A DNA stretch of 64,000 nt from Ceratorhiza oryzae-sativae (taxonomy: Eukaryota; Basidiomycota; Agaricomycetes; Cantharellales; Ceratobasidiaceae), in contig JARWMV010000023.1 in assembly GCA_030998015.1 (NCBI GenBank), forward strand, positions 1 to 64,000. The letters are read 5' to 3'. This document shows positions 1 through 8,873 of this stretch, piece after piece (position 1 is the first letter of the stretch; every line of letters begins with the position of its first letter). A program made the translations under genes and the position numbers. Under the pieces are notes generated by a model. The model made no database searches and was not told the DNA's origin. It saw only the letters and a program-made list of their open reading frames with translations.

Positions 1-2840
1 TCCCTCTCAACCTAGGGTCAACCTCCAGCCATCGAATATGTGGAGGACCCTTTCCGCAAAGGCGAAAAGGACCGTCTCTTGCAGACCTCCCCACCTTCGG
101 CACTCAGGATCATCGAGATCCAAAATGCTCGCGCGGTCGCGAGAAGGTGAAGGTGGCAAGGAAGACGGCCATCAAGGAAGCTGCCGACGTCGACATGGAT
201 GTCGACGATAAACCCATGGACCCAGCCGCCATTAGGGCCATGGTTGGTGCAGAGATTAAGCGTGCGCTTAATCAAAATGTGAGTATTTTCGATTGGTCGG
301 GTAACTCACAGCCTAACGTCGGTCTAGCCGATCGCCAAGCCCGCTCCCAAGGGCAAGGCTCCCAAGTTAGGCCCGATCGCGCGCAAAGGCAAGGGGAAGA
401 CAGGCCATACGAGTCCCAAGACAGGACTTGCGGCCCCCCTCCACTATGGCCCTGCCCAGAAACGCAAGTTCAAGGGCCAAGGCGCGAACAAGAACAAAGG
501 CGGCAATTCCAACGCTGGGCCGAGCAGAAGATCCAAGTGATCAGAAGCTCTGAATGGAGGTATGAACATCCGTCTAGTTATCCAGACGATATCTTATACT
601 TACCAACTAATATAGCCATCAAGGTCTTACTCGAGCGCGTCCCTTATGAGATAAGGAGGTTGGCGTCGTTTAGGAAAGGGGTTCACGTTGGGCCGGGGGT
701 AGTTCTCCCCAATAATGTAGCGATTCATCTGTCTGCTGGTTTAAAATATATGCTGTTTTCACCTGTGAATCGTTCAATCGTTAGCAATGCGTGGCAAGAT
801 TTTTGCAACCGACTAAGATGGAAGTATTTCTTCCTGAATAAAGATGCTGACGAAGATGCTGAAGCAGAGTACTTACCGCAATTCGACTTTAAAGGTAAAA
901 CCTCAGAAGGTGCACCTGATATGAGTCGAAACATGGAAGCAGGTCTTGAGAAAGGGCAAGCGTCTATTGAGCAAATGCTCGATGCTATTCCCCCTCATGG
1001 ATTGCCAAGAGATCACGGTCTTGTGCAGTTAAAGCCTGTTAAGGACTTCATCGACAACGGTGGATACTTAGTCCTTCCCACGGACAAAAACCTCGGATGT
1101 GCGGTCGTAACACGTGAATGGTACCTTCAGCAGTGCCTTAAAATGCTCGAATCCGCAGACTATCAAAAGATAGTCCCATTCATAGCATTAGGACATATGG
1201 TTAGAAAACGCGAAGCTATTAGGAAACTGGCTAAGGAAGGGGAATGGCCCGGTGCCTCTAAACAGCAACGCAAGTGGTGTGTACACGCCATCCCTGAATG
1301 GGATCCCTGGAAAGGGATGCCCAGGTTTTATGGTATCCCCAAGATACATAAAAACCCATGGAAAATGAGACCAATCGTTCCATGTCACTCAGCGATGGTA
1401 AATCCAGCCGCTAAGATTTTCAGCCATTTACTCAAGCCTATAGTCAAGGCGCGGCCTTACGTTTTAGAAGGAAGTAAGGCCTTAGCTATAGCACTTGAAG
1501 GGGTGAAACTCCCCAAGGATCGGAAAGTATGGATAGTCTCAGGCGATGTCACGGCCTATTATCCGAATGTTCCACTCCTTGAGAGTAGGAAGATTGTGGC
1601 TACGTATTGTATAGACCACTACTATCCTGAATGGTTTAATGATAATGACGAATTGGGAGAATTATCAGAAAACCAGATCCATAAGATGAAGGCGTTCTAT
1701 GATCTTTTTGACATAGCTAACGATAACCTCATCTTCCGATTTCAAGACCAGTTCTACAGGCAACTCAAAGGCCTGGCTATGGGGGTAGCGTCATCCCCAG
1801 ACATAGCCAACCTTTATGGTGCTTACTTCGAGGAACAATTCATACCGACGGAGTCAAGAATTTTATTCTACCGAAGGTATATCGACGATGTACTAGCTAT
1901 AGTAGAGGCAGATGACCATGAAGAAGCCTTGAAAATATGTAGCGGTATTAAGTTCGATGGTTGCGAAATCGTCTGGTCTGCGAATAGAGATTTCTCTATC
2001 TTTCTGGATATGTTCATATTTATAAAGGACGACCGCGTCCATTATAGAGTGTACAAGAAAGCGCAGAACAATCAGGAACGTATCCCATGGGCGTCTCACC
2101 ATCCTCTTGATGTCAAAAGAGGCACCTTCATTGGCGAGATTACCAGGATGGCTACCCTATCAAGTACCAAGGAGTACTATGAACTGGCCTTGAAGGATCT
2201 GCGGGATCTGTACTTGGCCAGGGGGTACCCGCCTCACTGTATTAAAACATGGCTGAATAAGCATGCAACTGAACGCTGGAGGAACCGACTGGCTCCAAAA
2301 GATGTCGCATCAGAACAGACAGGCAGGCTGCACGTCATTAAGACAGTGTTTAATCCAGTATGGGATTACGTTGACATACACGAAGTACATAAAGCGATAC
2401 TTAGTGAATGGAACAAAGACGTTGTTCCAAGGCAAACAGCTCGACAGCTCACCCTGTTTGAGGTTGGGGTGGCACAGCCCCAACGCAGAACCCGGCGTCG
2501 CAAGGTGGCGCGTGTTACAGCTAATCTCGCTTCTGTGTCGGAGGTGATTAGTGAGTCTGACTCCGATCAGGAGGAAGAAGATCACCTACCCAGGTCCGCG
2601 CGGCTTGGAATACAGGACAGGACAGCACGTAAAAACCTTAGGACAAAGGATGACGCCCTTGCCCAACTAGTCAATCAACGCCTGATATTATCTCGCAAAC
2701 GCCCTCTGGCAATTGGAGATTTAACATCTACATGGCGAAAAACAGTACTAGCGTACAATGAAGATGAACGGTTTGGTGTACCAGAGTACATCTTCAATCG
2801 TGTATGGGAGGATCTTGACACAGATCCTTCATTGCATTAG
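1..2840 (+). CDS. Penelope-like reverse transcriptase (5'-partial, apparently intron-containing)
   Basis: Copies the retroelement RNA into DNA. Seen: a DKG-like region (DKNLGCAVV) near 1079-1105, RT motif A with its Asp codon at 1545-1547 followed by YYPNV, the GLAMGVASSPDIANLY motif near 1770-1820, and the catalytic YIDD box at 1878-1889. The C-terminal part after the RT has no GIY-YIG pattern. The frame open from 147 begins with GTG, so it is not a real start. Coding continues from upstream, where a plausible frame runs from about 16 to 147. Two GT...AG segments restore a Lys/Arg-rich linker in another frame: 279-327 (branch-like CCTAAC) and 537-577. Splicing both joins the N-terminal acidic part, the basic linker and the RT domain in frame. 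Stop TAG at 2838-2840. A frame change near 140-150 is unexplained, so the 5' part may be damaged. Confidence 0.85.
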   Translation, partial: PLNLGSTSSHRICGGPFPQRRKGPSLADLPTFGTQDHRDPKCSRGREKVKVARKTAIKEAADVDMDVDDKPMDPAAIRAMVGAEIKRALNQNVSIFDWSGNSQPNVGLADRQARSQGQGSQVRPDRAQRQGEDRPYESQDRTCGPPPLWPCPETQVQGPRREQEQRRQFQRWAEQKIQVIRSSEWRYEHPSSYPDDILYLPTNIAIKVLLERVPYEIRRLASFRKGVHVGPGVVLPNNVAIHLSAGLKYMLFSPVNRSIVSNAWQDFCNRLRWKYFFLNKDADEDAEAEYLPQFDFKGKTSEGAPDMSRNMEAGLEKGQASIEQMLDAIPPHGLPRDHGLVQLKPVKDFIDNGGYLVLPTDKNLGCAVVTREWYLQQCLKMLESADYQKIVPFIALGHMVRKREAIRKLAKEGEWPGASKQQRKWCVHAIPEWDPWKGMPRFYGIPKIHKNPWKMRPIVPCHSAMVNPAAKIFSHLLKPIVKARPYVLEGSKALAIALEGVKLPKDRKVWIVSGDVTAYYPNVPLLESRKIVATYCIDHYYPEWFNDNDELGELSENQIHKMKAFYDLFDIANDNLIFRFQDQFYRQLKGLAMGVASSPDIANLYGAYFEEQFIPTESRILFYRRYIDDVLAIVEADDHEEALKICSGIKFDGCEIVWSANRDFSIFLDMFIFIKDDRVHYRVYKKAQNNQERIPWASHHPLDVKRGTFIGEITRMATLSSTKEYYELALKDLRDLYLARGYPPHCIKTWLNKHATERWRNRLAPKDVASEQTGRLHVIKTVFNPVWDYVDIHEVHKAILSEWNKDVVPRQTARQLTLFEVGVAQPQRRTRRRKVARVTANLASVSEVISESDSDQEEEDHLPRSARLGIQDRTARKNLRTKDDALAQLVNQRLILSRKRPLAIGDLTSTWRKTVLAYNEDERFGVPEYIFNRVWEDLDTDPSLH

Positions 2841-2864
2841 ACAAGTTTGTGATAGAGTTGGTTC

Positions 2865-2940
2865 AAACCCAACCCCTAACACAACCTAACCGAACTTAAC
2901 TTAACCTTAGTCCTAACCAGATTAGGTAATAGTTAAGGGA
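2865..2940 (+). repeat. Degenerate telomere-like C-rich tract in the retroelement 3' UTR
   Basis: Starting about 25 nt after the RT stop codon there is a run of variants of CCTAAC/CTTAACC (2865-2920). It is followed by a short G-rich counterpart containing ATTAGG and TTAAGGG (2921-2940), so the two parts could pair. Basidiomycete telomeres are commonly (TTAGGG)n, so these are imperfect telomere-like units. They could be part of the element's 3' end or an old junction. Confidence 0.5.
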
Positions 2941-2979
2941 GGATTAGTCATCTTGGATGACTTGTCCTTTACTCTCTAG

Positions 2980-3035
2980 CTGACTAAGTGTCACGTGACT
3001 CAGGGTATATTACAAATCCCTGGTCACTTAGTCAG
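2980..3035 (+). repeat. Perfect 11-bp inverted repeat (hairpin) in the retroelement 3' region
   Basis: CTGACTAAGTG at 2980-2990 is the exact reverse complement of CACTTAGTCAG at 3025-3035. Inside, CAGGG (3001-3005) can pair with CCCTG (3018-3022), giving a two-level stem-loop. It lies between the RT gene and the candidate ribozyme and could be an RNA structure used in template recognition. The structure is seen directly; its function is not known. Confidence 0.6.
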
Positions 3036-3399
3036 GCACCTCTCGGTCCTCAGGGTCTGAGCGCCTGTTCTGGCGCTTTGAGAACCTTCAGGGTTCACCG
3101 GGCAGGGTCTGGGTGGAGTTGAGTTGAGCCCTCGGCCGGCTGATCTTCGGATCGCCGAGTCCGTGGGAGCCTCGGCTTCACACGGATCAGCTCGGTTCGG
3201 ACCTTGATGGTTCTTGGCGCTGGTCAGGTGTCTCCCCCTGATTGGCCAGTCGTGTGGAGGAATGATCACATGGACGGTCACCATGCGGTCAGGATCAGTC
3301 ATCTGTTCTTCTCCTTTGCTCGGTTAAGTCTTCTTCCCTTGGCGTATCTCACGCCAGTGACGTGGCATGTTCGTCTGCCACGGCATAAAAAGACACAGT

Positions 3400-3467
3400 G
3401 GAAGGGCTCTGATGAGTATCTACGAAAGTCTCTCCCGGGTATTTACCTAGGAGTTCTTAGCCTTTCT
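3400..3467 (+). ncRNA. Candidate type I hammerhead ribozyme of the Penelope-like element
   Basis: The conserved core is present: CTGATGA (3409-3415), a minimal stem II with G-C and U-A pairs and an AUCU loop (3416-3423), then GAAA (3424-3427). Stem I is 9 bp, with 3400-3408 pairing to 3459-3467 including two G-U pairs. The predicted cleavage triplet is CUU, cut after 3458. The first two stem III pairs (A-U, G-C) fit, followed by an internal loop and further pairing of CUCC (3432-3435) with GGAG (3450-3453) and GGUA with UACC. Hammerhead motifs are an established property of Penelope-like elements, which supports the call. Activity is untested and stem II is unusually short. Confidence 0.65.
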
Positions 3468-3521
3468 TCCGCTCGTCGCCGCTCGTGCTCGCTCCGCTCG
3501 CACTCACGACTCCTCGCTCCA

Positions 3522-3533
3522 CCTAACCTAACC
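3522..3533 (+). repeat. Short telomere-like motif at the presumed 3' junction of the retroelement
   Basis: Two consecutive CCTAAC units (CCTAACCTAACC) occur where element-like sequence gives way to a coding fragment in a different base-composition context. C-rich telomeric repeats on the plus strand just after the 3' end are what target priming from a G-rich 3' overhang would leave. The motif is very short, so chance cannot be excluded. Confidence 0.45.
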
Positions 3534-3542
3534 GGTCCAAAC

Positions 3543-3899
3543 ATGGTGTGGCAGACACTCATGCATGAAGAGCCAATTGTGTGTAAGGCTGCTTGGAACA
3601 GTATGACTGACAGGAAGAAGACTGCTGATTACTATGTTGAGGAGGTCAAGGATGTTCCTCTGCTTGAGATTGAGGATGAGGATGGGTTGCTGGGTGTACC
3701 AGTAAATGTGGATAAGCTATTTGAGATTAATGCCAAGACCATGTGGGCAAGTTTTGCCTTTTACACTTAGCAAGGCAACACTATTAACAAGGGAACCATA
3801 GTTATACCATTTGTTTTGGAGATCCCTATGGCGCTGCTCACTGGAAATGTCATACTTATAGTAAATTGTGTCAAGCCAAACGCCAAGCTGGCATCATGA
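3543..3899 (+). pseudogene. Unrecognised coding fragment interrupted by an in-frame stop
   Basis: From ATG 3543 a 75-codon acidic reading frame runs to TAG at 3768-3770. The same frame then reads on without another stop to TGA at 3897-3899, giving hydrophobic sequence (IVIPFVLEIPMALLTGNVIL). The continuation in one frame suggests a coding sequence broken by a single nonsense change, or by an unrecognised intron. The amino acid sequence looks coding but I do not recognise a family. Its 5' side ends at the telomere-like junction of the retroelement, so it may be a truncated host or TE gene. Confidence 0.4.
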
Positions 3900-4133
3900 A
3901 TTAGAATGTATATGCCATGAATGTTGGAAAATTACAAACTAAAATCGAACCAGGGGCCCTGAACCTCAACCCGGAAATCGACCGACCCGGAATTTGCCTT
4001 GGATATTGCCAACCGTGAATCCAGCGGACCGAGCAGTGCCCGTGTAAATCTACATTTATTTTGTAAGAACCAACACGCATGCCTAGCACTGTGGAAGCAG
4101 AAAATGTCTCTCACCATCAGGTAAGATAGATTC

Positions 4134-7100
4134 TCAAACGTCTCTGCCTTCGAACGCTGAGAGGGCTCGCTTTGCATGGTCCCTAGTCTCTGAGTCTTCT
4201 TCGGTACTCCTCATAACTCTCGGTCTAGCATCAATCCCTAGTTCTCGCATTTCCCTCAGCCGCCTGGGCACGGCATTTGCTAAGCTACCAACGCAATGTG
4301 CAGCTGCGCATCGAACCTGTGCGTCCCGATGGCCCAGGTTTGAGGACAAGAACTCTTGAGTGCGACGTCGACTGAGAGTTTGTGAGTGTATTGTGGGCGC
4401 GGTGACAAGTTGGGCGAGGGCGAATAACGCAGCCGTGGCGGTAGACTTGAATGATAGTGTACGTTCAATAGCCGAGAGTAGACGCAGCGCGGTAACGTGA
4501 GAGACAAGCCATTCAGCGCCGGGATCTGTTGTCGTTACATTGCGAACGATACCCAACACTTGTTCCAGCGTGTCTCCTGTTGATTCATCCAACAACCTGT
4601 GATTATATCAGGAGATGCAATCAGGGATATACGAACACATGAACGTACCGATTTAACCTCGGGAACCCTAGGATGCATAATACAACTCGACTCTCTGTGG
4701 TTGTTGATTTGAACAACATATTCTTAATAGCCCATAACGCATTTAGTTTGACCGCCGTTTCAGCATCGTCGATTAGCTCTACTAGCCGAGCCGTACCGCC
4801 ATCCCGAATAAACATCTACTCATAGCGCTTGACAACGGCGTTGGTGAAACTAGTTGGATCTTTACCTACCTCACGCATAGGTGAGTACTGATTTAGCATA
4901 TTGCAGCATGCCATTAGAACCGCCACCAACACCCTACGATCGGGATCTCCACGCATCAAAAGCTCGAAAACGGCTCGCCCGATTCCAGAGTCGTACAACC
5001 CTGTTCTGAGAGGTTAAATCAGCATCCTCCGAAATATAAAGTAGCTGCCGGGGATCATACCTCAAAACACTCGTGCTACGGCCTACGGCACGCACAACCA
5101 TGGTCCCACTCCATCGAACTTCAGCGTCGGGGCTGCCGAGAGCTCCCAACACCCCAGTTACCCCTTCAGGAATTCCTTTAGCCCCTTTTTGTATGGCCGC
5201 TGACCCGGTCTGACCAAGCACACCTCCCAACGCTCCGGCTTCGACGAGAATCCTGCGATGATCCTCGCTGTGCATAACCAATGCTGCAAGAAGAACCAGC
5301 AACGCAGCTCGAAGGGGTGAAGTTGGAGCGGGGGGAGCGAGCGGCCCAGAGTCTGATGTACCCCTAGAAGGGGGAGAAGCAAGAGGATTTATATATGGTC
5401 CCAAAGCTGGATCTGGCTAAGGCTTTCGTCTGCGGCGAGTAGTAGTTGCATTCGTATTCAACGGGAGAGTGACTGGGTGTATGGTTGAACGAGGAGGAGC
5501 TGCAGGGGCTGATGCTGACACCAAAGCGGGAGTATCTGCAACATTCATGATGGCATCCATCGATTCGGGGGTCCGAGTGATTGGCTCGGCTGCTCTCATT
5601 ATCACATCGCCAGCAGCAGCAATAGCTACAGGATCGGCCAGAGCTGGGTCTATGGGCATCCCCTCACTTGGGTTCGCGAAACTTGTTCCCCTGCCTGGCT
5701 CTTCGGAGGTACTTGGGTGATGCTCTGCCCCTTGAACCGAGGTAGTAATGGGTAATCTTGTATGGACTGGGTTCGCGCCTGCTCCGCTCGGACGCCTGGC
5801 CCTGGGTGTAAAAGTTTCCACAGCCCCAGATCCAGCTTCGCTTCCTCGCCTTGCCAGTTCCGCAAAGGAAAGTCTACGTTGCACGGTCCCAGACGAAACG
5901 GGAGTGGAGCTCCAAGCGGTGAGAGGTGGGGCTACGGGTGTACGTGTCGGCGAGTTGGATATCGGATGCGTCGTACTGGATATAGCAATTGGCGAGTGTA
6001 TGGCAGGAGTGGTTGAACTAGACCGCCTAGTTCTCGATATTCCCGAAGGACCTCCTATAGCGACAAGGCCAGGGGTAACGCCAATTGTCATACTGCCCGG
6101 TCCGGCAGTGGTACCCCCGCCCTCGGTTCTAGCACCAGTGCTGGCATCGCTCGGCGCTCTGGCGACGCTCGCCCCAAGGCTCAGTCCAGCCCCTGATCCC
6201 GTTGTTATTGGGGTTGGGCCCCACCTCCCAACCGGCACCCAACCACCTGGGGGAACCGGAACCGGTGGGAGGGCAAGAAGAGCTCGAACCGCGCGCTGCA
6301 GGGTGCCAGCCCTGACGGCGATTTGCTGTAAATCGGGCCGATCGTTGACAAAATCGGCTATTCAGTGCTGAGAATTAGAGGCTGCTTCATGCAAAAACAG
6401 AAAGAGACGAACCTAGAATATAGCTGGCCCGCAACGCCCGCCTCGCAGCTTCCCCCCCTCCTACCTCGCTAGACTTCCATCTGCATTTGTCGGGCTCGAT
6501 GGTGGAGGCCAACGATTCAGGCCCAGGCGCAAAATCTTCGAGTGCAACGTTTAGCCACGCAACGAGTGCGTGGCTCGGGTCATTCATGAGTGGTGGATGC
6601 TGTCGGATGATGTTTGATAGGCTGGCGAATTCAGATATTTAGATTCGGACCAAGCTGAAGATGAACGCCAACCACTCACCATAAGCAAGCAGCCTCCCTA
6701 ACATCCCCATCTCTTGCACTCAATAACGCTCTCACAATGTCCAGCACTCGCGGTCCGCCCGATGTCTCCCCTCGTGCAGAGCCAGATACGGAGCGGGACA
6801 TCGAACGCCCGCCAACACCGCTCCTCGCAGTCATGGCAAACAACGAAAAGGGTTCTCCCGTACGTCCCCGCTCCACAAGGGGTGATATCGGACTATCAGA
6901 AGGGGCATTCTCCGTTGGTTGAAGAAAAGGAATCGAGGACGAGAGGATTACAAACGAAGGAACTGGCGAGGAGAGAATTCGCGCCACCACATCATTGTCT
7001 CGTGACAATTCGGCCAGCGCGTAGAGAGATGAGGCTTGACTCTAAAAACCCACACATGTTAGTAAGAGGTGGATTCGTCTAAACGGTGAGTCATAATAGC

Positions 7101-8062
7101 AAGGTAAATGGACGCGAGAAATGTTTAACCAGCGCTAGTCCTGGATCAGAAATAGCATTCCCACATACCCTCGCATCTCCGCCCAACATCTCAACCAAGC
7201 TCCAAACTGCCGACTTTTCATTCCATTCCGCCACCTTGGCTCGATGCGCTTCAATGCGTACGCCTCGCCCGAGAAGTAATGAGACGTTTCGCCGGACCTC
7301 GAGCTCGGGATATCGAAGAAACGGTAGGATCACGTTCAAGGTGTCGTGGGCGAAAACGTCTTCGAGAACAAGCCGGGCCTCGATGCAAGCGGGGTGTGCG
7401 ATTAGCCGCGGAAGATGCCAGCGGAACGGCCCGACCGTATCTGCCGCGGCTGCAATGACGGCCCTCAGGGCGCTAGTTGCAGCCATGTGTCAGTCCCAGG
7501 AGTGCGATCAAGTGGACGAGGAGTACCGTGTCAATGCGATGAGCAGTCGAGGTGCTTCGGTTGCCCCAGCATCCTTCAGAGCCTTAATGAGTGCCTGCGG
7601 TGCTTGTGCAGAGAGCACACCAAGCAATGCCTCTGGCGGGCCTGGAGAAACGCTTGAGGACTAGGAAACTGGAGACCAGTCAAACACACCTTGCGCCTCC
7701 GCAGCGATTATGTGGGCCGCTTCAATTCGGATCAGCTCGAATATGGGATCAGGAATGTCTTGGTGGGTGTTGATCCATTCAAGAATCCTGTGCTACAATT
7801 AAATTGACTAATATTTCAAACGATAGACGTGGCACACAGTGAGAACGTTCCATCGGACGTGAGTTTTTTCTTTGCGACCGGATTGCCGATAATTGTGTTC
7901 TTGACGTTGCGGAGGGTGTCGAGGGTCGCTTGAGCGTCGACCATGCTCGTGGTGAGCGTCAGGGTTTCCAGCTGGGGTAGCGCCTGGTTCCCCGGAGCGG
8001 CGCTCGATCGCCCTCCCAGTTAAGCGCTTTGTGCCAACATCGAGATCCTTAGCTTCGGACAT
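4134..8062 (-). CDS. GID5: ARMC8/Vid28-like armadillo-repeat protein, GID/CTLH E3 ligase subunit
   Basis: Scaffold subunit of the GID/CTLH ubiquitin ligase, which in yeast recruits the Gid4 substrate receptor and drives degradation of gluconeogenic enzymes. Family hallmarks seen: an N-terminal RNVKNTIIGNPVAKKKL segment, LNALWAIKNMLFK, and RLLDESTGDTLEQVLGIVRN near the C-terminus, with helical armadillo-like repeats between. Start chosen at ATG 8062 (MSEAKDLD), because the 55-nt intron 7984-8038 then joins the conserved frame exactly. Intron 7788-7837 and the two introns before LNALWA also restore frame. Stop at 4134-4136. A roughly 270-residue Ser/Thr/Pro-rich segment (5417-6238) is inserted in the middle. 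It meets the next exon across an in-frame TAG at 5417-5419, explained either by a poor-donor intron or by a nonsense change. Ortholog assignment is confident; the middle exons are not. Confidence 0.82.
5417..6238 (-). other. Ser/Thr/Pro/Ala-rich low-complexity insertion within the Gid5-like gene
   Basis: A 273-codon open stretch rich in T, S, P, A and G separates two armadillo-containing parts of the gene. It resembles the disordered insertions common in basidiomycete proteins. The only stop between it and the following conserved exon (LGPYINPLASPP...) is one TAG in the same frame. Removing a 57-nt GT...AG segment that ends at that TAG would keep frame, although the donor (GTCACT) is weak. 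Confidence 0.55.
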
Positions 8063-8149
8063 TTTCTGTACATGAACAGGAACTAAACGCAAATGCGCTC
8101 CACTCATCTCTTTTTTCTTTCTAACTTTTCACACAAGCTACTCAACAAC

Positions 8150-8870
8150 ACGGGCCCCAGCCATTTGGAACCAATATGTATTAGTCATAAAATAAAATAC
8201 ACATGCGTAAACAAAAGAAAGCGCTGAAGGCGCGAGAGCGTAAAAGGCTCAACAAATAAGGAATAAAATAGAAAAAATAGCTAGAAAATTGTAACGATCG
8301 CTTAGGCATAAAAATATCCTCGTACCATGCGTACGAGGTGTGGCGATGGTACGCATACATGCTGCCGAGCCATGAGGAATGAAGCACCCTTCGCATATTC
8401 ACTTAAGCGTCGGATCTCTCACTCCCACTTAGTATAAATACCCTATCTGTTGAATTTACAATCATATTTGTGCATGTATGCGGCGTTTTTGTATTTGTTT
8501 CTGTCCATCTCTGATATCATGCGCAAGTTTGCGAGTACCCCCTCTTCCCTTAGTTCTCTACCTTCGTAGTTGAGCTAAGGTATTGTAGTTTTCTTTCTTT
8601 TCTTATTTATTCTTTTCTCCCTTTACTTCGTAGTACGATTGTATCTTAGCCACCGAAACCTTCCTACGTGAGACTCTCATCTACCCCCCAAACTATGTGT
8701 TCTTAGCGACTGTCAATATACGATTATTCAGGCGAGTCTACTCGTCGTTGACGACGGTTCACTCATGTGTTTACTATTGTTAGCTAGGTGCGCCGCTAGG
8801 ACAACTGTTCATTACTAACTACTTTTGTTTGTAAATATAGGAGCCTTGCACCATTCTCACGTCTGATCCA
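8150..8870 (+). repeat. Diverged direct repeat, copy 1 (3' side of the catalase gene), interrupted by an insertion
   Basis: This stretch aligns by eye with 11530-11990. Both contain an A-rich segment ending in GAATAGAAAA/AATAGAAAAA and AATCGCT/GATCGCT, then GCATAYAYGCTGCC, then about 62-65 nt, then AGTATAAA, and further on AGGTGCGCCGCT and ACAACTG. In copy 1 a 226-nt repeat (8448-8673) sits just after the TATA-like box and is absent from copy 2. It may be a promoter or LTR-like sequence. No coding sequence is seen. Confidence 0.5.
8448..8673 (+). repeat. Insertion related to the arms of the 44-45 kb inverted repeat
   Basis: Begins TGTTGAATTTACAATCA and ends CCTACGTGAGA. It matches the right arm 44840-45130 in the same orientation and the left arm 43934-44225 inverted. 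The shared core includes TCTCTACCTTCGTAGTTGAG and CTGATATCATGCGC. It lacks an extra internal block of about 60 nt that both 44-45 kb arms share. It looks like a solo arm or solo LTR-like unit of a dispersed repeat family. No clear target-site duplication is visible. Confidence 0.6.
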
Positions 8871-8873
8871 AGA

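Larger units (their letters stand above)
1..3521 (+). mobile_element. Penelope-like retroelement, endonuclease-deficient (Coprina-like), 5' end outside the window
   Basis: The element comprises a reverse transcriptase gene (to 2840), a roughly 680-nt non-coding 3' region with a short hairpin and a candidate hammerhead ribozyme, and a 3' limit placed just before a C-rich telomere-like tract at 3522-3533. The RT is of the Penelope type, and no GIY-YIG nuclease follows the RT domain. Endonuclease-minus Penelope-like elements are known from basidiomycetes, bdelloids and other eukaryotes, where they sit at telomeres with their 3' ends facing C-rich telomeric repeats. The orientation here fits that pattern, with the window's left side distal. 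The 5' boundary is not seen. The exact 3' end is an inference from the telomere-like motif. Confidence 0.8.

Noticed and set aside
147..149. Start codon for the 897-codon RT frame
   Set aside because: The codon is GTG and coding-like sequence continues upstream, so it is not a genuine start.
2857..2873. Perfect tRNA T-arm-like hairpin (GTTGG, loop TTCAAAC, CCAAC)
   Set aside because: No matching acceptor stem, D-arm or anticodon arm lies upstream at the right spacing; it falls right after the RT stop codon.
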